41,597 nt of DNA, taken from Pedosphaera sp. Lineage in GTDB: Bacteria > Verrucomicrobiota > Verrucomicrobiia > Limisphaerales > Pedosphaeraceae. The notes beneath the pieces are model-generated. The model ran no database searches. It was not told the origin of the DNA and worked only from the letters and a program-made list of their open reading frames with translations. Position 1 is the first letter of the stretch. Each line of letters starts with the position of its first letter. The stretch lies in the NCBI GenBank assembly GCA_028293285.1, contig JAQGPC010000094.1, positions 1 through 41,597 of the forward strand, read 5' to 3'. The position numbers and the translations under genes were made by a program. This document shows positions 28,606 through 38,742 of this stretch, piece after piece.

Positions 28606-28611
28606 TTGACA
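28606..28611 (+). promoter_or_regulatory. candidate -35 box for the SAM-controlled operon
   Basis: A perfect TTGACA stands about 50 bases before the riboswitch aptamer. No clean -10 box lies at 17 bases; the AT-rich stretch ATATATCAAACTAT is the best match region. The sequence between 28380 and 28600, upstream of both divergent genes, shows no gene. Confidence 0.4.
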
Positions 28612-28659
28612 TCCATTCACCAATATATCAAACTATCCGCATTCGTTGATACCAATGAA

Positions 28660-28765
28660 TCTCATATAGAGTGGTTGAGGGACTGGCCCGATGAAACCAC
28701 GGCAACCGGCTGAAGCGCGATCTTCAGTGACCAGGTGCCAAATCCAGCTCAAACCAGTGGTTTGG
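28660..28765 (+). ncRNA. SAM-I (S-box) riboswitch aptamer
   Basis: The conserved S-box core is present in order: ATAGAGTGG, then GAGGGACTGGCCCGATGAAA, CCACGGCAACC, and after a variable hairpin GGTGCCAAATCCAGC. P2 forms from GTGG with CCAC and the inner GGG with CCC; P3 is closed by CTGAAG/CTTCAG. Binding of S-adenosylmethionine should favour termination just downstream. I could not draw a fully paired P1. Its position before the ThrC-like, MoaD-like and NIL genes ties the operon to methionine status. Confidence 0.95.
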
Positions 28766-28831
28766 GAAAAGATGAGAAGAGCAGTCGCGTTTTTGTAACC
28801 TCTTCTCATCCCAACTGAGCGGGGGTTTTTT
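28747..28831 (+). terminator. riboswitch expression platform (terminator)
   Basis: GATGAGAAGAG (28771-28781) pairs perfectly with CTCTTCTCATC (28800-28810). The flanks can extend the stem: TTGGG with CCCAA, and GCTCA (from the 3' edge of the aptamer) with TGAGC at 28816-28820. GGGGG and six Ts follow (28821-28831). Overlap of the outer GCTCA with the aptamer's 3' edge offers the usual switch between antitermination and termination. Confidence 0.85.
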
Positions 28832-28863
28832 ATTCCCCGGAACAAAACGCGAATCGGAAGCTT

Positions 28864-30126
28864 ATGGATAAACATGACGGTTTCATGAAGGCGCTTAAGT
28901 GCCGCGAGTGCGGACGCGAATACCCTCTCACTGCCACCCACGTATGCGAATTTGACTTCGGCCCACTCGAAGTCGCCTACGATTACGACCGCATCAAAAA
29001 GTCTCTGACCAAGGCGGCCATCCAATCCCGTCCCAAAAGCATGTGGCGTTACCGCGAACTCCTGCCGGTCGCGGGCGAACCCACCGTTGGCGTTCAAGTC
29101 GGCTTTACTCCATTGATTAAGGCGGATCGTCTCGCGAAGAAACTCGGCATCCGTGAACTCTGGATCAAGAACGATACCGTCAACTACCCCACCCTCTCCT
29201 TCAAGGACCGCGTGGTCAGCGTGGCCCTTAGCCGTGCGCGTGAACTGGGCTTCACCACGGTAGCCTGCGCTTCCACCGGCAACCTTGCCAACTCCGTCGC
29301 CGCGAATGCTGCCGCTGCTGGTCTGAAGGCGTATGTGTTCATTCCTTCCGACCTCGAACAAGGCAAGATCGTCAACTCACTCGTCTATGGCGCGACCGTC
29401 ATCGGCATCAAAGGTCATTACGACGAAGTAAATCGTCTCTGCGCGGAAATCGCCGGTAAATTTGGCTGGGCCTTCGTGAACGTCAATATGCGCCCCTACT
29501 ATGCCGAAGGTTCCAAGAGCATGGGCTACGAAATTGTCGAACAACTCGACTGGCGCACGCCGCAACACACGGTCGTCCCCATGGCCTCCGGTTCATTGCT
29601 CACGAAAATTCAAAAGAGTTACCAGGAATTTACCAAGCTCGGTTTGATTCCAGAGACCAGCTACAAGAGTCACGGTGCCCAGGCCACCGGCTGATCGCCC
29701 ATATCGGACGCACAAAAAGCGCGACTCGACTTCTTCAAGCCAGTCAAGCCGAACACTATTGCCAAGTCGCTTTCTATCGGAACTCCGGCGGATGGATTTT
29801 ACGCGCTGAAGGTCATGAAAGAAACCGGCGGCGTTGCGGAAGATGTCACCGACGATGAAATTCGCGATGCCATCAAACTGCTCGCCGAGTGCGAAGGTAT
29901 CTTTGCCGAAACCGCCGGCGGCGTAACCGTAGGCGTGGCCAAGAAACTGATTGCGTCCGGCAAGATTCCCGCCAATGATTCCGCTGTATTGTGCATCACT
30001 GGCAACGGCTTGAAAACGCTCGATGCCGTGGTTAACCACGTGGGTCATCCCCGCGAAATCAAGCCCAGCTTGCGTGAGTTTGAAACCTTGCTGGCCAGTG
30101 AAGATTTGTCCCTTGCAACCGCATAA
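28864..30126 (+). CDS. threonine-synthase-like PLP enzyme, interrupted by an in-frame UGA
   Basis: This is a fold-type II PLP enzyme of the threonine synthase family, about 420 codons. An N-terminal zinc-ribbon-like segment (C13, C16, C28) is followed by the PLP Lys K114 in SFKDR, the binding loop ASTGNLANSVAANAA at about 136-150 and the phosphate-binding PMASGSLLTKI. A TGA at 29692-29694 interrupts the frame after GAQATG. The same frame then continues with family sequence (FFKPVKPNTIAKSLSIGTPADGFYAL ... CITGNGLKTLD) to TAA at 30126, so this is not a frameshift. From memory, homologues often have Cys there (GAQATGC-SPI). Possible causes are a nonsense mutation, a sequence error or selenocysteine. 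SAM control and the MoaD/NIL neighbours suggest homocysteine formation rather than threonine synthesis (inference). The start has GGAAG before ATG 28864. Confidence 0.85.
29692..29694 (+). other. in-frame UGA codon inside the ThrC-like gene (codon 277)
   Basis: The codon follows GGC of GAQATG and precedes TCGCCC (Ser-Pro). One base change from TGC or TGT would restore Cys. The following 50 bases give only a weak fold (CGC/GCG around ACAAAAA, with TCG/CGA outside), and the loop lacks the G expected of a bacterial SECIS element. UGA is an ordinary stop elsewhere in the window. Confidence 0.85.
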
Positions 30127-30129
30127 CTT

Positions 30130-30405
30130 ATGGCTAAAAAAATAAGAATTCCGACTCCGCTCCGCAAACTGACCAACAATGAAGAAATCGTTGAGGTCGA
30201 AGCTATTACCATCGGCGCGGCCATTGTTGAACTGCAATCGCGCTATCCTGGCATCAAGGAACGCTTGATCGATGAAAGCGGCGAAGTCCGTCGTTTCGTG
30301 AACGTGTACGTGAACGAGGAGGACATTCGCTTTCTCCAAAACCAGCAGACCCCGTTGAAGGATGGCGATGAAGTCAGCATCATCCCCGCCATCGCTGGCG
30401 GTTAG
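30130..30405 (+). CDS. MoaD/ThiS-family sulfur carrier protein
   Basis: A 91-residue ubiquitin-like protein (MAKKIRIPTPLRKLTNNEE ... GDEVSIIPAIAGG) with the C-terminal Gly-Gly that is adenylated and turned into a thiocarboxylate in sulfur carriers such as MoaD, ThiS and CysO. It starts 3 bases after the stop of the ThrC-like gene, so translation is probably coupled. No other molybdopterin or thiamine gene is near, which favours a role in sulfur transfer to the PLP enzyme. The tail already ends in GG, so no protease is needed to expose it. The activating ThiF/MoeB-like enzyme must be encoded elsewhere. Confidence 0.92.
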   Translation: MAKKIRIPTPLRKLTNNEEIVEVEAITIGAAIVELQSRYPGIKERLIDESGEVRRFVNVYVNEEDIRFLQNQQTPLKDGDEVSIIPAIAGG

Positions 30406-30432
30406 TCAATTTACTCTAAATTCCAACATTTC

Positions 30433-30729
30433 ATGGCCGCTAAAACCAAGAAATCCGCATCCGCCAAAGCGCCCGCTGGGAATGGCAAGCAGCAAACCCG
30501 TTTGTGGCTGATGTATCCGCCCAAGCTGATCCAGCAACCGCTCATTTGGCAACTCAGCCAGAAATTTCCCGTGGTCACCAATATCCGCCAATGCAGCGTC
30601 ACCGACGAAATCGGCATCGTCAGCCTCGAGCTCGATGGCAAACGAGCCGACATCAAAGCCGCCATCAAATGGCTTGAGAAAATCGGTGTCAGTGTCGAAC
30701 CGGTGGAAATAAACGTGATCGAGAGTTAA
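30433..30729 (+). CDS. NIL-domain protein
   Basis: After a Lys/Ala-rich N-terminal extension of about 22 residues, the rest is one NIL domain (RLWLMYPPKLIQQPLIWQLS, VVTNIRQCSVTDEIGIVSLEL, AIKWLEKIGVSVEP). NIL is the ferredoxin-like regulatory domain found at the C-terminus of methionine importer ATPases (MetN), where it binds methionine. It also occurs alone beside sulfur-assimilation genes. It lies 27 bases after the sulfur carrier gene and is the last gene of the SAM-controlled operon. It could sense methionine or assist the sulfur transfer. Confidence 0.92.
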   Translation: MAAKTKKSASAKAPAGNGKQQTRLWLMYPPKLIQQPLIWQLSQKFPVVTNIRQCSVTDEIGIVSLELDGKRADIKAAIKWLEKIGVSVEPVEINVIES

Positions 30730-30754
30730 GCCGATTCGCAGTAATCCCTTTATC

Positions 30755-30782
30755 AGCGCGGACAAACTTGTCCGCGCTTTTT
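30755..30782 (+). terminator. rho-independent terminator of the SAM-controlled operon
   Basis: AGCGCGGACAA (30755-30765) pairs with TTGTCCGCGCT (30768-30778), followed by TTTTT. It lies 25 bases after the NIL stop codon. Confidence 0.93.
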
Positions 30783-30901
30783 CTTTAACCTTGCAAAGTC
30801 CAAAACAGACTCTCGCATGGTTCTCCAACATTGCACTTCCGCATTCCGCAATACTCCATTACCCCTTCTCCTTCCCCCTCGCCTGTGCTATTGGTATCTT
30901 C

Positions 30902-31696
30902 ATGGCACAACCCATCAAGATTACCTCCAAAATTCGATTGAGTGATTTCAGTCCCGGTTATCACGACGGATTGGACAAGGACAAGACCCGGGATAAGACC
31001 ACCAAACTTTGTTTCCGCATTGCCGAGTTGCAACAACTCTTGTACGCCAACAGCGCCCAGTCATTGATTATTGTGCTGCAAGGCATGGATACCAGCGGCA
31101 AAGACGGTGTCGGCAAACGGGTATTGGAATTTGTCCCGCCTGCCGGAGTGGAAACCACGAACTTCAAAACCCCCTCGTCGGAGGAACTGGCCCACGATTT
31201 TCTTTGGCGCGCCCACAAAGCCGTTCCCCGTTACGGTCATATCGGTGTTTTTAACCGTTCCCATTATGAGGATGTCCTGGTGGTGCGGGTCCTTGAGCTC
31301 CAGCCGAAATCCGTCTGGGAAAAACGTTACGACCAAATCAACGGTTTCGAAAAAATCCTCACGGAAAATAATTACATTGTCCTGAAATTTTTCCTGCACA
31401 TCAGCAAGGAGGAGCAGGCGGAACGCTTGCGGGCCAGGCTGGAGGACCCCACCAAGAACTGGAAGTTCGAAGAAAGCGATCTCAAGATGCGGGCCAAGTG
31501 GAACGAATTTCAGAAAGCCTACGAGGATGCCATCAACCATTGCAGCACCCCTTACGCCCCCTGGCACATCGTGCCGGCCAACCATAAATGGTTTCGCGAT
31601 TATGTCGTCGCTAAAACCATGGTAGAGGCACTGGAAAGCCTTAAATTGAAGTGGCCGAAGCCGAAGGTGGATATTTCGAAAATCAAAATCAAATAG
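30902..31696 (+). CDS. polyphosphate kinase 2 family protein
   Basis: PPK2 enzymes move phosphate between polyphosphate and nucleotides. From ATG 30902 (MAQPIKITSKIRL) the protein has 264 residues, normal for a single-domain PPK2; the frame from 30791 would overlap the preceding terminator region. Walker A is GMDTSGKDG (G61-G69) and Walker B with its flanks is GVFNRSHYEDVLV (D124). KMRAKWNEFQKAYEDAI and APWHIVPANHKWFRDY are typical lid and C-terminal signatures. I cannot settle whether it favours AMP, ADP or GDP. It converges on the ATP synthase operon. Confidence 0.92.
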   Translation: MAQPIKITSKIRLSDFSPGYHDGLDKDKTRDKTTKLCFRIAELQQLLYANSAQSLIIVLQGMDTSGKDGVGKRVLEFVPPAGVETTNFKTPSSEELAHDFLWRAHKAVPRYGHIGVFNRSHYEDVLVVRVLELQPKSVWEKRYDQINGFEKILTENNYIVLKFFLHISKEEQAERLRARLEDPTKNWKFEESDLKMRAKWNEFQKAYEDAINHCSTPYAPWHIVPANHKWFRDYVVAKTMVEALESLKLKWPKPKVDISKIKIK

Positions 31697-31740
31697 ACAA
31701 GACGCGGTGTCCCACTGCGTCATCGTCAGAAGCCCACCAA

Positions 31741-31770
31741 ACAAAAAAGGCGCTACGTTTGTAGCGCCTT
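31741..31770 (-). terminator. rho-independent terminator of the ATP synthase operon
   Basis: On the minus strand AAGGCGCTAC pairs with GTAGCGCCTT around AAAC and is followed by TTTTTTGT. It lies 22 bases after the atpC stop and 45 bases beyond the convergent ppk2 stop, so the stem may also slow plus-strand transcripts. Confidence 0.9.
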
Positions 31771-31791
31771 GGAGAATAAAACAGAATTCGT

Positions 31792-32202
31792 CTAATGATG
31801 TGTGCGGCGTTTGACTTTCAGTTGCGCCACGGCGTGAGCCAGGCTGGCGCTCACCATGGCAGCTTCCTCGTCATCGATCTTCTCAGCGAGACGGGCTTCG
31901 GCGCGACGCCGGGCTTCCTCGGCCTTGGCTTCATCGATGTTTTCCGCCTTGATCGCCATGTCCGTGAGGATCGCGACGCGTTCACCGGTGATTTCAGCGA
32001 AACCCTCGCCGACCGCCAGGAAATAATCGCTGCTGCCTTTGCGCACGATGATTTCGCCGGACACGATTTGCGTCATGAGCGGCACGTGCATCGGGTAAAT
32101 TCCCATTTCCCCTTCCACGCCGGGCAGAGTGACCATATCGACATCCTCCGAATACGTCTTGGCATCCGGAGTAACGATCTCGAGTTTTAAGGTGTTGGCC
32201 AT
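31792..32202 (-). CDS. atpC: ATP synthase F1 subunit epsilon
   Basis: The 136-residue epsilon subunit couples the rotor to the c-ring and can inhibit ATP hydrolysis. The N-terminal beta domain (LKLEIVTPDAKTYSEDVDMV, LPGVEGEMGIYPMHVPLMT) is followed by the helical hairpin (DEAKAEEARRRAEARLAEK). It is the last gene of the operon, 57 bases after atpD, and ends before a terminator. Confidence 0.95.
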   Translation of the reverse strand: MANTLKLEIVTPDAKTYSEDVDMVTLPGVEGEMGIYPMHVPLMTQIVSGEIIVRKGSSDYFLAVGEGFAEITGERVAILTDMAIKAENIDEAKAEEARRRAEARLAEKIDDEEAAMVSASLAHAVAQLKVKRRTHH

Positions 32203-32230
32203 TGTCGTTTAATTTTCAATTCAGTGCCGA

Positions 32231-32258
32231 GTCATTCGACACTCGTCATTCGACATTC
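32231..32258 (+). repeat. 14-bp tandem duplication between atpD and atpC
   Basis: GTCATTCGACACTC is followed directly by GTCATTCGACATTC, one base different. It lies in the 57-base atpD-atpC spacer and at its 5' end is directly against the atpD stop region. Function unknown. Confidence 0.7.
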
Positions 32259-32259
32259 T

Positions 32260-34601
<2,342 letters not shown>

Positions 34602-34607
34602 GACTGG

Positions 34608-36140
34608 TTATTTGTAGGTTTGCTTGAACTCGGTCACGGCAGCTTTCAGGTCTGCGATCAACGCGTCCGAAAGGGCCTTTTCTTTCAAAATCTTGCCCAT
34701 CAACTCAGCCTTGCGGCTGGATAGATAGTCCGTGAGCTTGTTCTGGAAATCTTTGATCTTGTCCACTGCCACATCATCCATGAGACCGTTCTGAACAGTC
34801 CAAAGAATGGCCGCCTGCACTTCGACTGGCAGCGGATTGTATTGCGGCTGCTTGAATACTTCGACGATGCGCTTGCCGCGTTCGAGTTGCGCCTGCGTCT
34901 TGGCATCGAGATCCGAACCGAACTGGGCGAAGGCGGCCAATTCGCGGAACTGGGCGAGATCACCTTTGATACGACCAGCCACTTGTTTCATCGCCTTGAT
35001 CTGCGCTGCGGAACCGACACGCGACACAGACAAACCGACGGAGATGGCGGGACGCACACCTTGATAGAACAAATCGGTTTCGAGATAAATCTGGCCGTCC
35101 GTGATGGAAATCACGTTGGTCGGAATATAAGCCGAAACGTCACCCGCCTGAGTTTCGATGATCGGCAGCGCCGTGAGGGAACCATTGCCATATTTCTCGC
35201 TCACACGAGCGGAACGTTCGAGCAAACGGCTGTGCAAATAGAACACGTCACCGGGATACGCTTCACGACCCGAGGGGCGCTTCAGCACCAGCGACACCTG
35301 GCGATACGCCACGGCGTGCTTGGAGAGATCATCAAAAATGATAAGCGCATCCATGCCGTTATCCATGAACCATTCGCCCATCGCCGCACCGGCGAACGGA
35401 GCGAGATATTGGTTGGTGGCAGAATCAGATGCGGTCGCCGCAACGATGATCGAATAAGGCATCGCACCGGCTTCTTCGAGAACCGCAATGACGCGAGCAA
35501 CGTTGGATTGCTTCTGACCAACGGCCACGTAGATGCTGTAAATAGGACGGAAATCCTTGTCCCCTGCTGCTTCAGCCGCTTTGTTGATGCGGGCTTGATT
35601 AATCATCGTGTCCACGCCGATCGTGGTCTTGCCGGTGGAACGGTCACCAATGATCAATTCGCGCTGACCGCGACCAATGGGAATCATCGCGTCAACGGCC
35701 ATGATGCCGGTCTGCACCGGCTGGCTGACGGATTTGCGGCGGATGATGCCGGGCGCAATTTTTTCAACGGGATAATTGACGTCGCTCTTGACCGGGCCTT
35801 TGCCATCGACTGGCTGGCCGAGGGAATTAACGACGCGGCCGAGCAGGCCTTTGCCCACTGGCACCTGCAGCAACTTGCCCGTGGTGCGAACTTCCTGGCC
35901 TTCGCGAATGCCGGTGTAGTCACCCAGGATGATGGCGCCGACTTCGGTTTCTTCGAGGTTCAGCGCGAGGCCGATCACCCCGTTGCCGAAGTCAAGCATC
36001 TCGTTCAGCATGGCGCCGGTCAGACCTTCGATCTTGGCCACGCCGTCGCCGATTTCGCGCACGGTGCCGACATTCTGTTTGGCCACCGAGGTTTTGATAC
36101 CCGAGATTTGGGCTTCAATTTCTTGCAGTAAGTTACTCAT
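34608..36140 (-). CDS. atpA: ATP synthase F1 subunit alpha
   Basis: The non-catalytic nucleotide-binding subunit, 510 residues. The beta-barrel domain ([19 protein letters not shown]) is followed by Walker [15 protein letters not shown]. The signature [17 protein letters not shown] contains the arginine finger. The length is standard. It lies 21 bases after atpH and 6 before atpG. Confidence 0.98.
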   Translation of the reverse strand: MSNLLQEIEAQISGIKTSVAKQNVGTVREIGDGVAKIEGLTGAMLNEMLDFGNGVIGLALNLEETEVGAIILGDYTGIREGQEVRTTGKLLQVPVGKGLLGRVVNSLGQPVDGKGPVKSDVNYPVEKIAPGIIRRKSVSQPVQTGIMAVDAMIPIGRGQRELIIGDRSTGKTTIGVDTMINQARINKAAEAAGDKDFRPIYSIYVAVGQKQSNVARVIAVLEEAGAMPYSIIVAATASDSATNQYLAPFAGAAMGEWFMDNGMDALIIFDDLSKHAVAYRQVSLVLKRPSGREAYPGDVFYLHSRLLERSARVSEKYGNGSLTALPIIETQAGDVSAYIPTNVISITDGQIYLETDLFYQGVRPAISVGLSVSRVGSAAQIKAMKQVAGRIKGDLAQFRELAAFAQFGSDLDAKTQAQLERGKRIVEVFKQPQYNPLPVEVQAAILWTVQNGLMDDVAVDKIKDFQNKLTDYLSSRKAELMGKILKEKALSDALIADLKAAVTEFKQTYK

Positions 36141-36161
36141 ATATCAGTCAATCAAGTTAAA

Positions 36162-36554
36162 TTAAAATGCCTCGCGCAGATTTTCCAGACGTCCCTGCAC
36201 ACTGCCATCATAAACATCGCTTCCCACCTGGATGCGCAACCCACCGATTAAGGCAGGATTTTGTGAATAGGTGATATTCAGTCCCGAACCATACTTGCGA
36301 TTCAGGTCCACATCCACAGCCGTTTTCTGTTCCGGAGTAAGCACCGTGGCGCTTTCCACCTTCGCCGTGCGGCGATCCAAATCCAGTTTCACCAACCGTT
36401 GAAGCTGGGAAAGAATTCCAACATAACCGCGCGGCTTTTTGGCAATAACTGCATGGATGGCCTGACGCACACGGCTTTCGTCAAGTAAACCATTTTTGAT
36501 GCAACTGCGGAAGAGTTGCTTGGCATCGCGACGGGATTGTTTGGAGATTTTCAT
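36162..36554 (-). CDS. atpH: ATP synthase subunit delta, short form
   Basis: Delta links F1 to the b stalk. Only 130 residues are present against about 175-180 in most bacteria. The C-terminal domain is clear (LTPEQKTAVDVDLNRKYG, NPALIGGLRIQVGSDVYDGSVQGRLENLREAF). The N-terminal helical domain that contacts alpha is reduced to roughly two or three helices. The start at 36554 lies 11 bases after atpF and no longer in-frame extension is possible without entering atpF, so the shortness is real in this sequence. Confidence 0.88.
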   Translation of the reverse strand: MKISKQSRRDAKQLFRSCIKNGLLDESRVRQAIHAVIAKKPRGYVGILSQLQRLVKLDLDRRTAKVESATVLTPEQKTAVDVDLNRKYGSGLNITYSQNPALIGGLRIQVGSDVYDGSVQGRLENLREAF

Positions 36555-36565
36555 TTATCCGAAAA

Positions 36566-37114
36566 TCAGGCTGCAAGTTGTTTGCTGGTTTCGCTGGCGA
36601 GCCGTTGCTGGTCGTCGTTGCTCAGGATCTTGCCAGTCACCTTGCTGGTGGTATCCACTACGAGACGTCCAACTTCACGGCGCAGATCAGTGAGCATGCG
36701 GGCATGGTCCGCAGCAGCGGCTTCGCGCGCCTTGGCAATGATTTGCTCGGCAGCGGCGATGGCTTTCTGCGTTTCCTGTTCCTGCACGCGGGCGGCAGCA
36801 GCACGGGCTTCTTCGATCAGCTTATTTGCCTGCGTGTTCGCCTGGCTCAAAACATCCTGACGGGCGGCTTCGGTTCGGGCCAATTCCGCCTTAATTCTGT
36901 CTGCGTTGGCCAAACCCTCAGCGATGCGTTGCCGACGCTCTTCCAAGACGCCCAGAATACGCTTATAGGCAAAGAAATAGAGTAGCGTCGCCACAAGGGC
37001 AAAGCTGACGACCTGCGGGAAAAAATGGTGCCAATCTACACCAAATTCCCTGCCGGTGCTCTGCGCGGCATTCGATAAATCCGTTCCAATATTCGCTAAA
37101 AAGACATGATTCAT
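36566..37114 (-). CDS. atpF: ATP synthase Fo subunit b
   Basis: The peripheral-stalk subunit, 182 residues. One membrane segment (FFPQVVSFALVATLLYFFAY, about residues 31-50) is followed by a long charged helix (LEERRQRIAEGLANADRIKAEL onward), with Ala-rich heptads for dimerisation, and a tail that binds delta. One b gene is present, not a b/b' pair. Confidence 0.96.
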   Translation of the reverse strand: MNHVFLANIGTDLSNAAQSTGREFGVDWHHFFPQVVSFALVATLLYFFAYKRILGVLEERRQRIAEGLANADRIKAELARTEAARQDVLSQANTQANKLIEEARAAAARVQEQETQKAIAAAEQIIAKAREAAAADHARMLTDLRREVGRLVVDTTSKVTGKILSNDDQQRLASETSKQLAA

Positions 37115-37128
37115 AAATTTTTTGATTC

Positions 37129-37160
37129 GTCAGGCACAAGGTATTGGCCCTGTGCCTGAC
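37129..37160 (-). promoter_or_regulatory. intercistronic hairpin between atpE and atpF
   Basis: GTCAGGCACA (37129-37138) pairs perfectly with TGTGCCTGAC (37151-37160) across a 12-base loop. The stem fills the middle of the 69-base atpE-atpF spacer and ends 14 bases before the atpF start on the minus strand. Such hairpins can protect the upstream message, which would help make more c subunit than b. Confidence 0.65.
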
Positions 37161-37183
37161 ATTACTCGCTTATCAGCAAGTGA

Positions 37184-37456
<273 letters not shown>

Positions 37457-37477
37457 TCAAACCATTGAAATTCTAAA

Positions 37478-38431
37478 TTAATGGTGCGCCTTTTCGTGAC
37501 CTTCATCGTGCGGCATGATCAACAAGGTGAACACTGCGGTCAGCAGCATGAACACCAGCGCCTGCACGACACCGACGAGCAATTCCATGAAATAAAACGG
37601 AATCGGGATCAGCCAGCCGAGACCGGGAACGAGGTTCGCCATGGATTCCAACATGTTTTCACCGGCGAAAATATTACCGTAAAGACGAAAGCTGAGCGAA
37701 ACGGGACGGAAAAGAATCGAAACTACTTCCAACACACCAACAGCCAGGAACACAACAACCATCAACACTTTCAAAGCGCCCGTGGTCTTGCCTTTGGGCG
37801 CGAACAGATGCAACAGAAATCCTCCGGGTCCATTGGCTTGAATGGCCCACACAATCCAGCAGACAAAGAAGATGGTGGACATCGCCAAGGTCATATTGAG
37901 ATCGGCGTTAACGCCGCGCAGCCACGGTTCCGTAACATGAAAGCCATGGGCGTCTTTAATCCCCCATCCAATGGTACCCATGCCAGGGATTAGCCCGATC
38001 CAGTTGGAGAAAAGAATGAAAATGAAAATCGTGGCAAAGAACCAAAACGTCTTTTTGACCAGGGAGTGGCCAATGATTCCTTCAAGGAAATTGTAAAGGC
38101 TTTCCACGAGCCATTCCCAGAAATTTTGCAGGCCAGTAGGAACTGCCTTCATATTGCGGGTGGCCAATTGCGAAAAAACAATCAATCCCAACGCCACAAT
38201 CCAAGTCAGCAGCATTGAGTTGGTGATGGGCCAGGCTCCGATATGACCAATTTCTGTCGCACGGGAAGGAATGCCATGTTCTTCATGTCCGGCTGCCTCT
38301 GCCGCATGCGCGGGTGCAGCTTGAAGAGATTCAACGTGCTTGGCCGCATCTTCCGCCGTTTGTGCAGACCTGCCAATGAGTGGCGCACCAGCCAGCAACA
38401 TCAACACCAGAATTAATCTTATCAAACGCAT
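37478..38431 (-). CDS. atpB: ATP synthase Fo subunit a
   Basis: The proton-channel subunit. From ATG 38431 the product has 317 residues and starts with a hydrophobic, signal-like segment (LIRLILVLMLLAGAPLIG), then an Ala/His-rich linker and the membrane core. The essential Arg is in SLSFRLYGNIFAGENML. The open frame back to 38587 runs through a palindrome and a leader hairpin and is not family-like. It is the first gene of atpBEFHAGDC; no atpI is seen upstream. The N-terminal extension is longer than in E. coli but common in this phylum. Confidence 0.95.
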   Translation of the reverse strand: MRLIRLILVLMLLAGAPLIGRSAQTAEDAAKHVESLQAAPAHAAEAAGHEEHGIPSRATEIGHIGAWPITNSMLLTWIVALGLIVFSQLATRNMKAVPTGLQNFWEWLVESLYNFLEGIIGHSLVKKTFWFFATIFIFILFSNWIGLIPGMGTIGWGIKDAHGFHVTEPWLRGVNADLNMTLAMSTIFFVCWIVWAIQANGPGGFLLHLFAPKGKTTGALKVLMVVVFLAVGVLEVVSILFRPVSLSFRLYGNIFAGENMLESMANLVPGLGWLIPIPFYFMELLVGVVQALVFMLLTAVFTLLIMPHDEGHEKAHH

Positions 38432-38458
38432 CGCAAAAAATTCGTAAGTCGTTATTTC

Positions 38459-38475
38459 GGGGGACACCTTCCCCC
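38459..38475 (-). promoter_or_regulatory. leader hairpin upstream of atpB
   Basis: In the minus-strand message GGGGGA pairs with TCCCCC around AGGTG, about 28 bases before the atpB start. It could slow translation start or stabilise the 5' end; no clear Shine-Dalgarno sequence lies between it and ATG. Confidence 0.4.
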
Positions 38476-38525
38476 TAAGGTTTAAAACCACACTCAGCCG
38501 TGAGCGGGGAAAAAACTGCCTCATC

Positions 38526-38539
38526 GTGAAATATTTCAC
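38526..38539. promoter_or_regulatory. 14-bp perfect palindrome upstream of the ATP synthase operon
   Basis: GTGAAATATTTCAC is perfectly symmetric and lies 95-108 bases upstream of atpB, in a 311-base intergenic gap that must hold the operon promoter. It looks like a dimeric regulator site. Apart from this and the leader hairpin I see no gene in the gap. Confidence 0.5.
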
Positions 38540-38742
38540 AAGCGTTTTTTTTAAAAATATTAATGATGTCGATACACTTGACTGCATGCGACATAAATTC
38601 CCTGATATATCACCATCTAAGCCATTATTTATAAGCTACTTAGAGAAGCATCAGTATGGTTAATCAATCTAATGACCGTCTATGAAAAATGGAGCTTAAA
38701 GGGAAACCGGTGGCTTGCCTCTCACTAACTTCATCTATTTTG

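Noticed and set aside
29692-29694. Reassigned genetic code (UGA read as an amino acid throughout)
   Set aside because: The CBS and Nudix genes end at UGA exactly where their families end.
29692-29760. SECIS element after the in-frame UGA
   Set aside because: The best fold has only two 3-bp stems with a 2x5 internal loop and an apical ACAAAAA loop without the expected G. I keep selenocysteine only as a possibility in the findings.
29692-29815. Frameshift as the reason for the broken ThrC-like gene
   Set aside because: The distance between the two parts is a multiple of three and family sequence continues in the same frame directly after the UGA, so only the stop codon interrupts it.
34842-36131. 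Long open frame opposite atpA (429 codons, plus strand)
   Set aside because: It mirrors the atpA coding sequence and its protein resembles nothing; atpA is certain.
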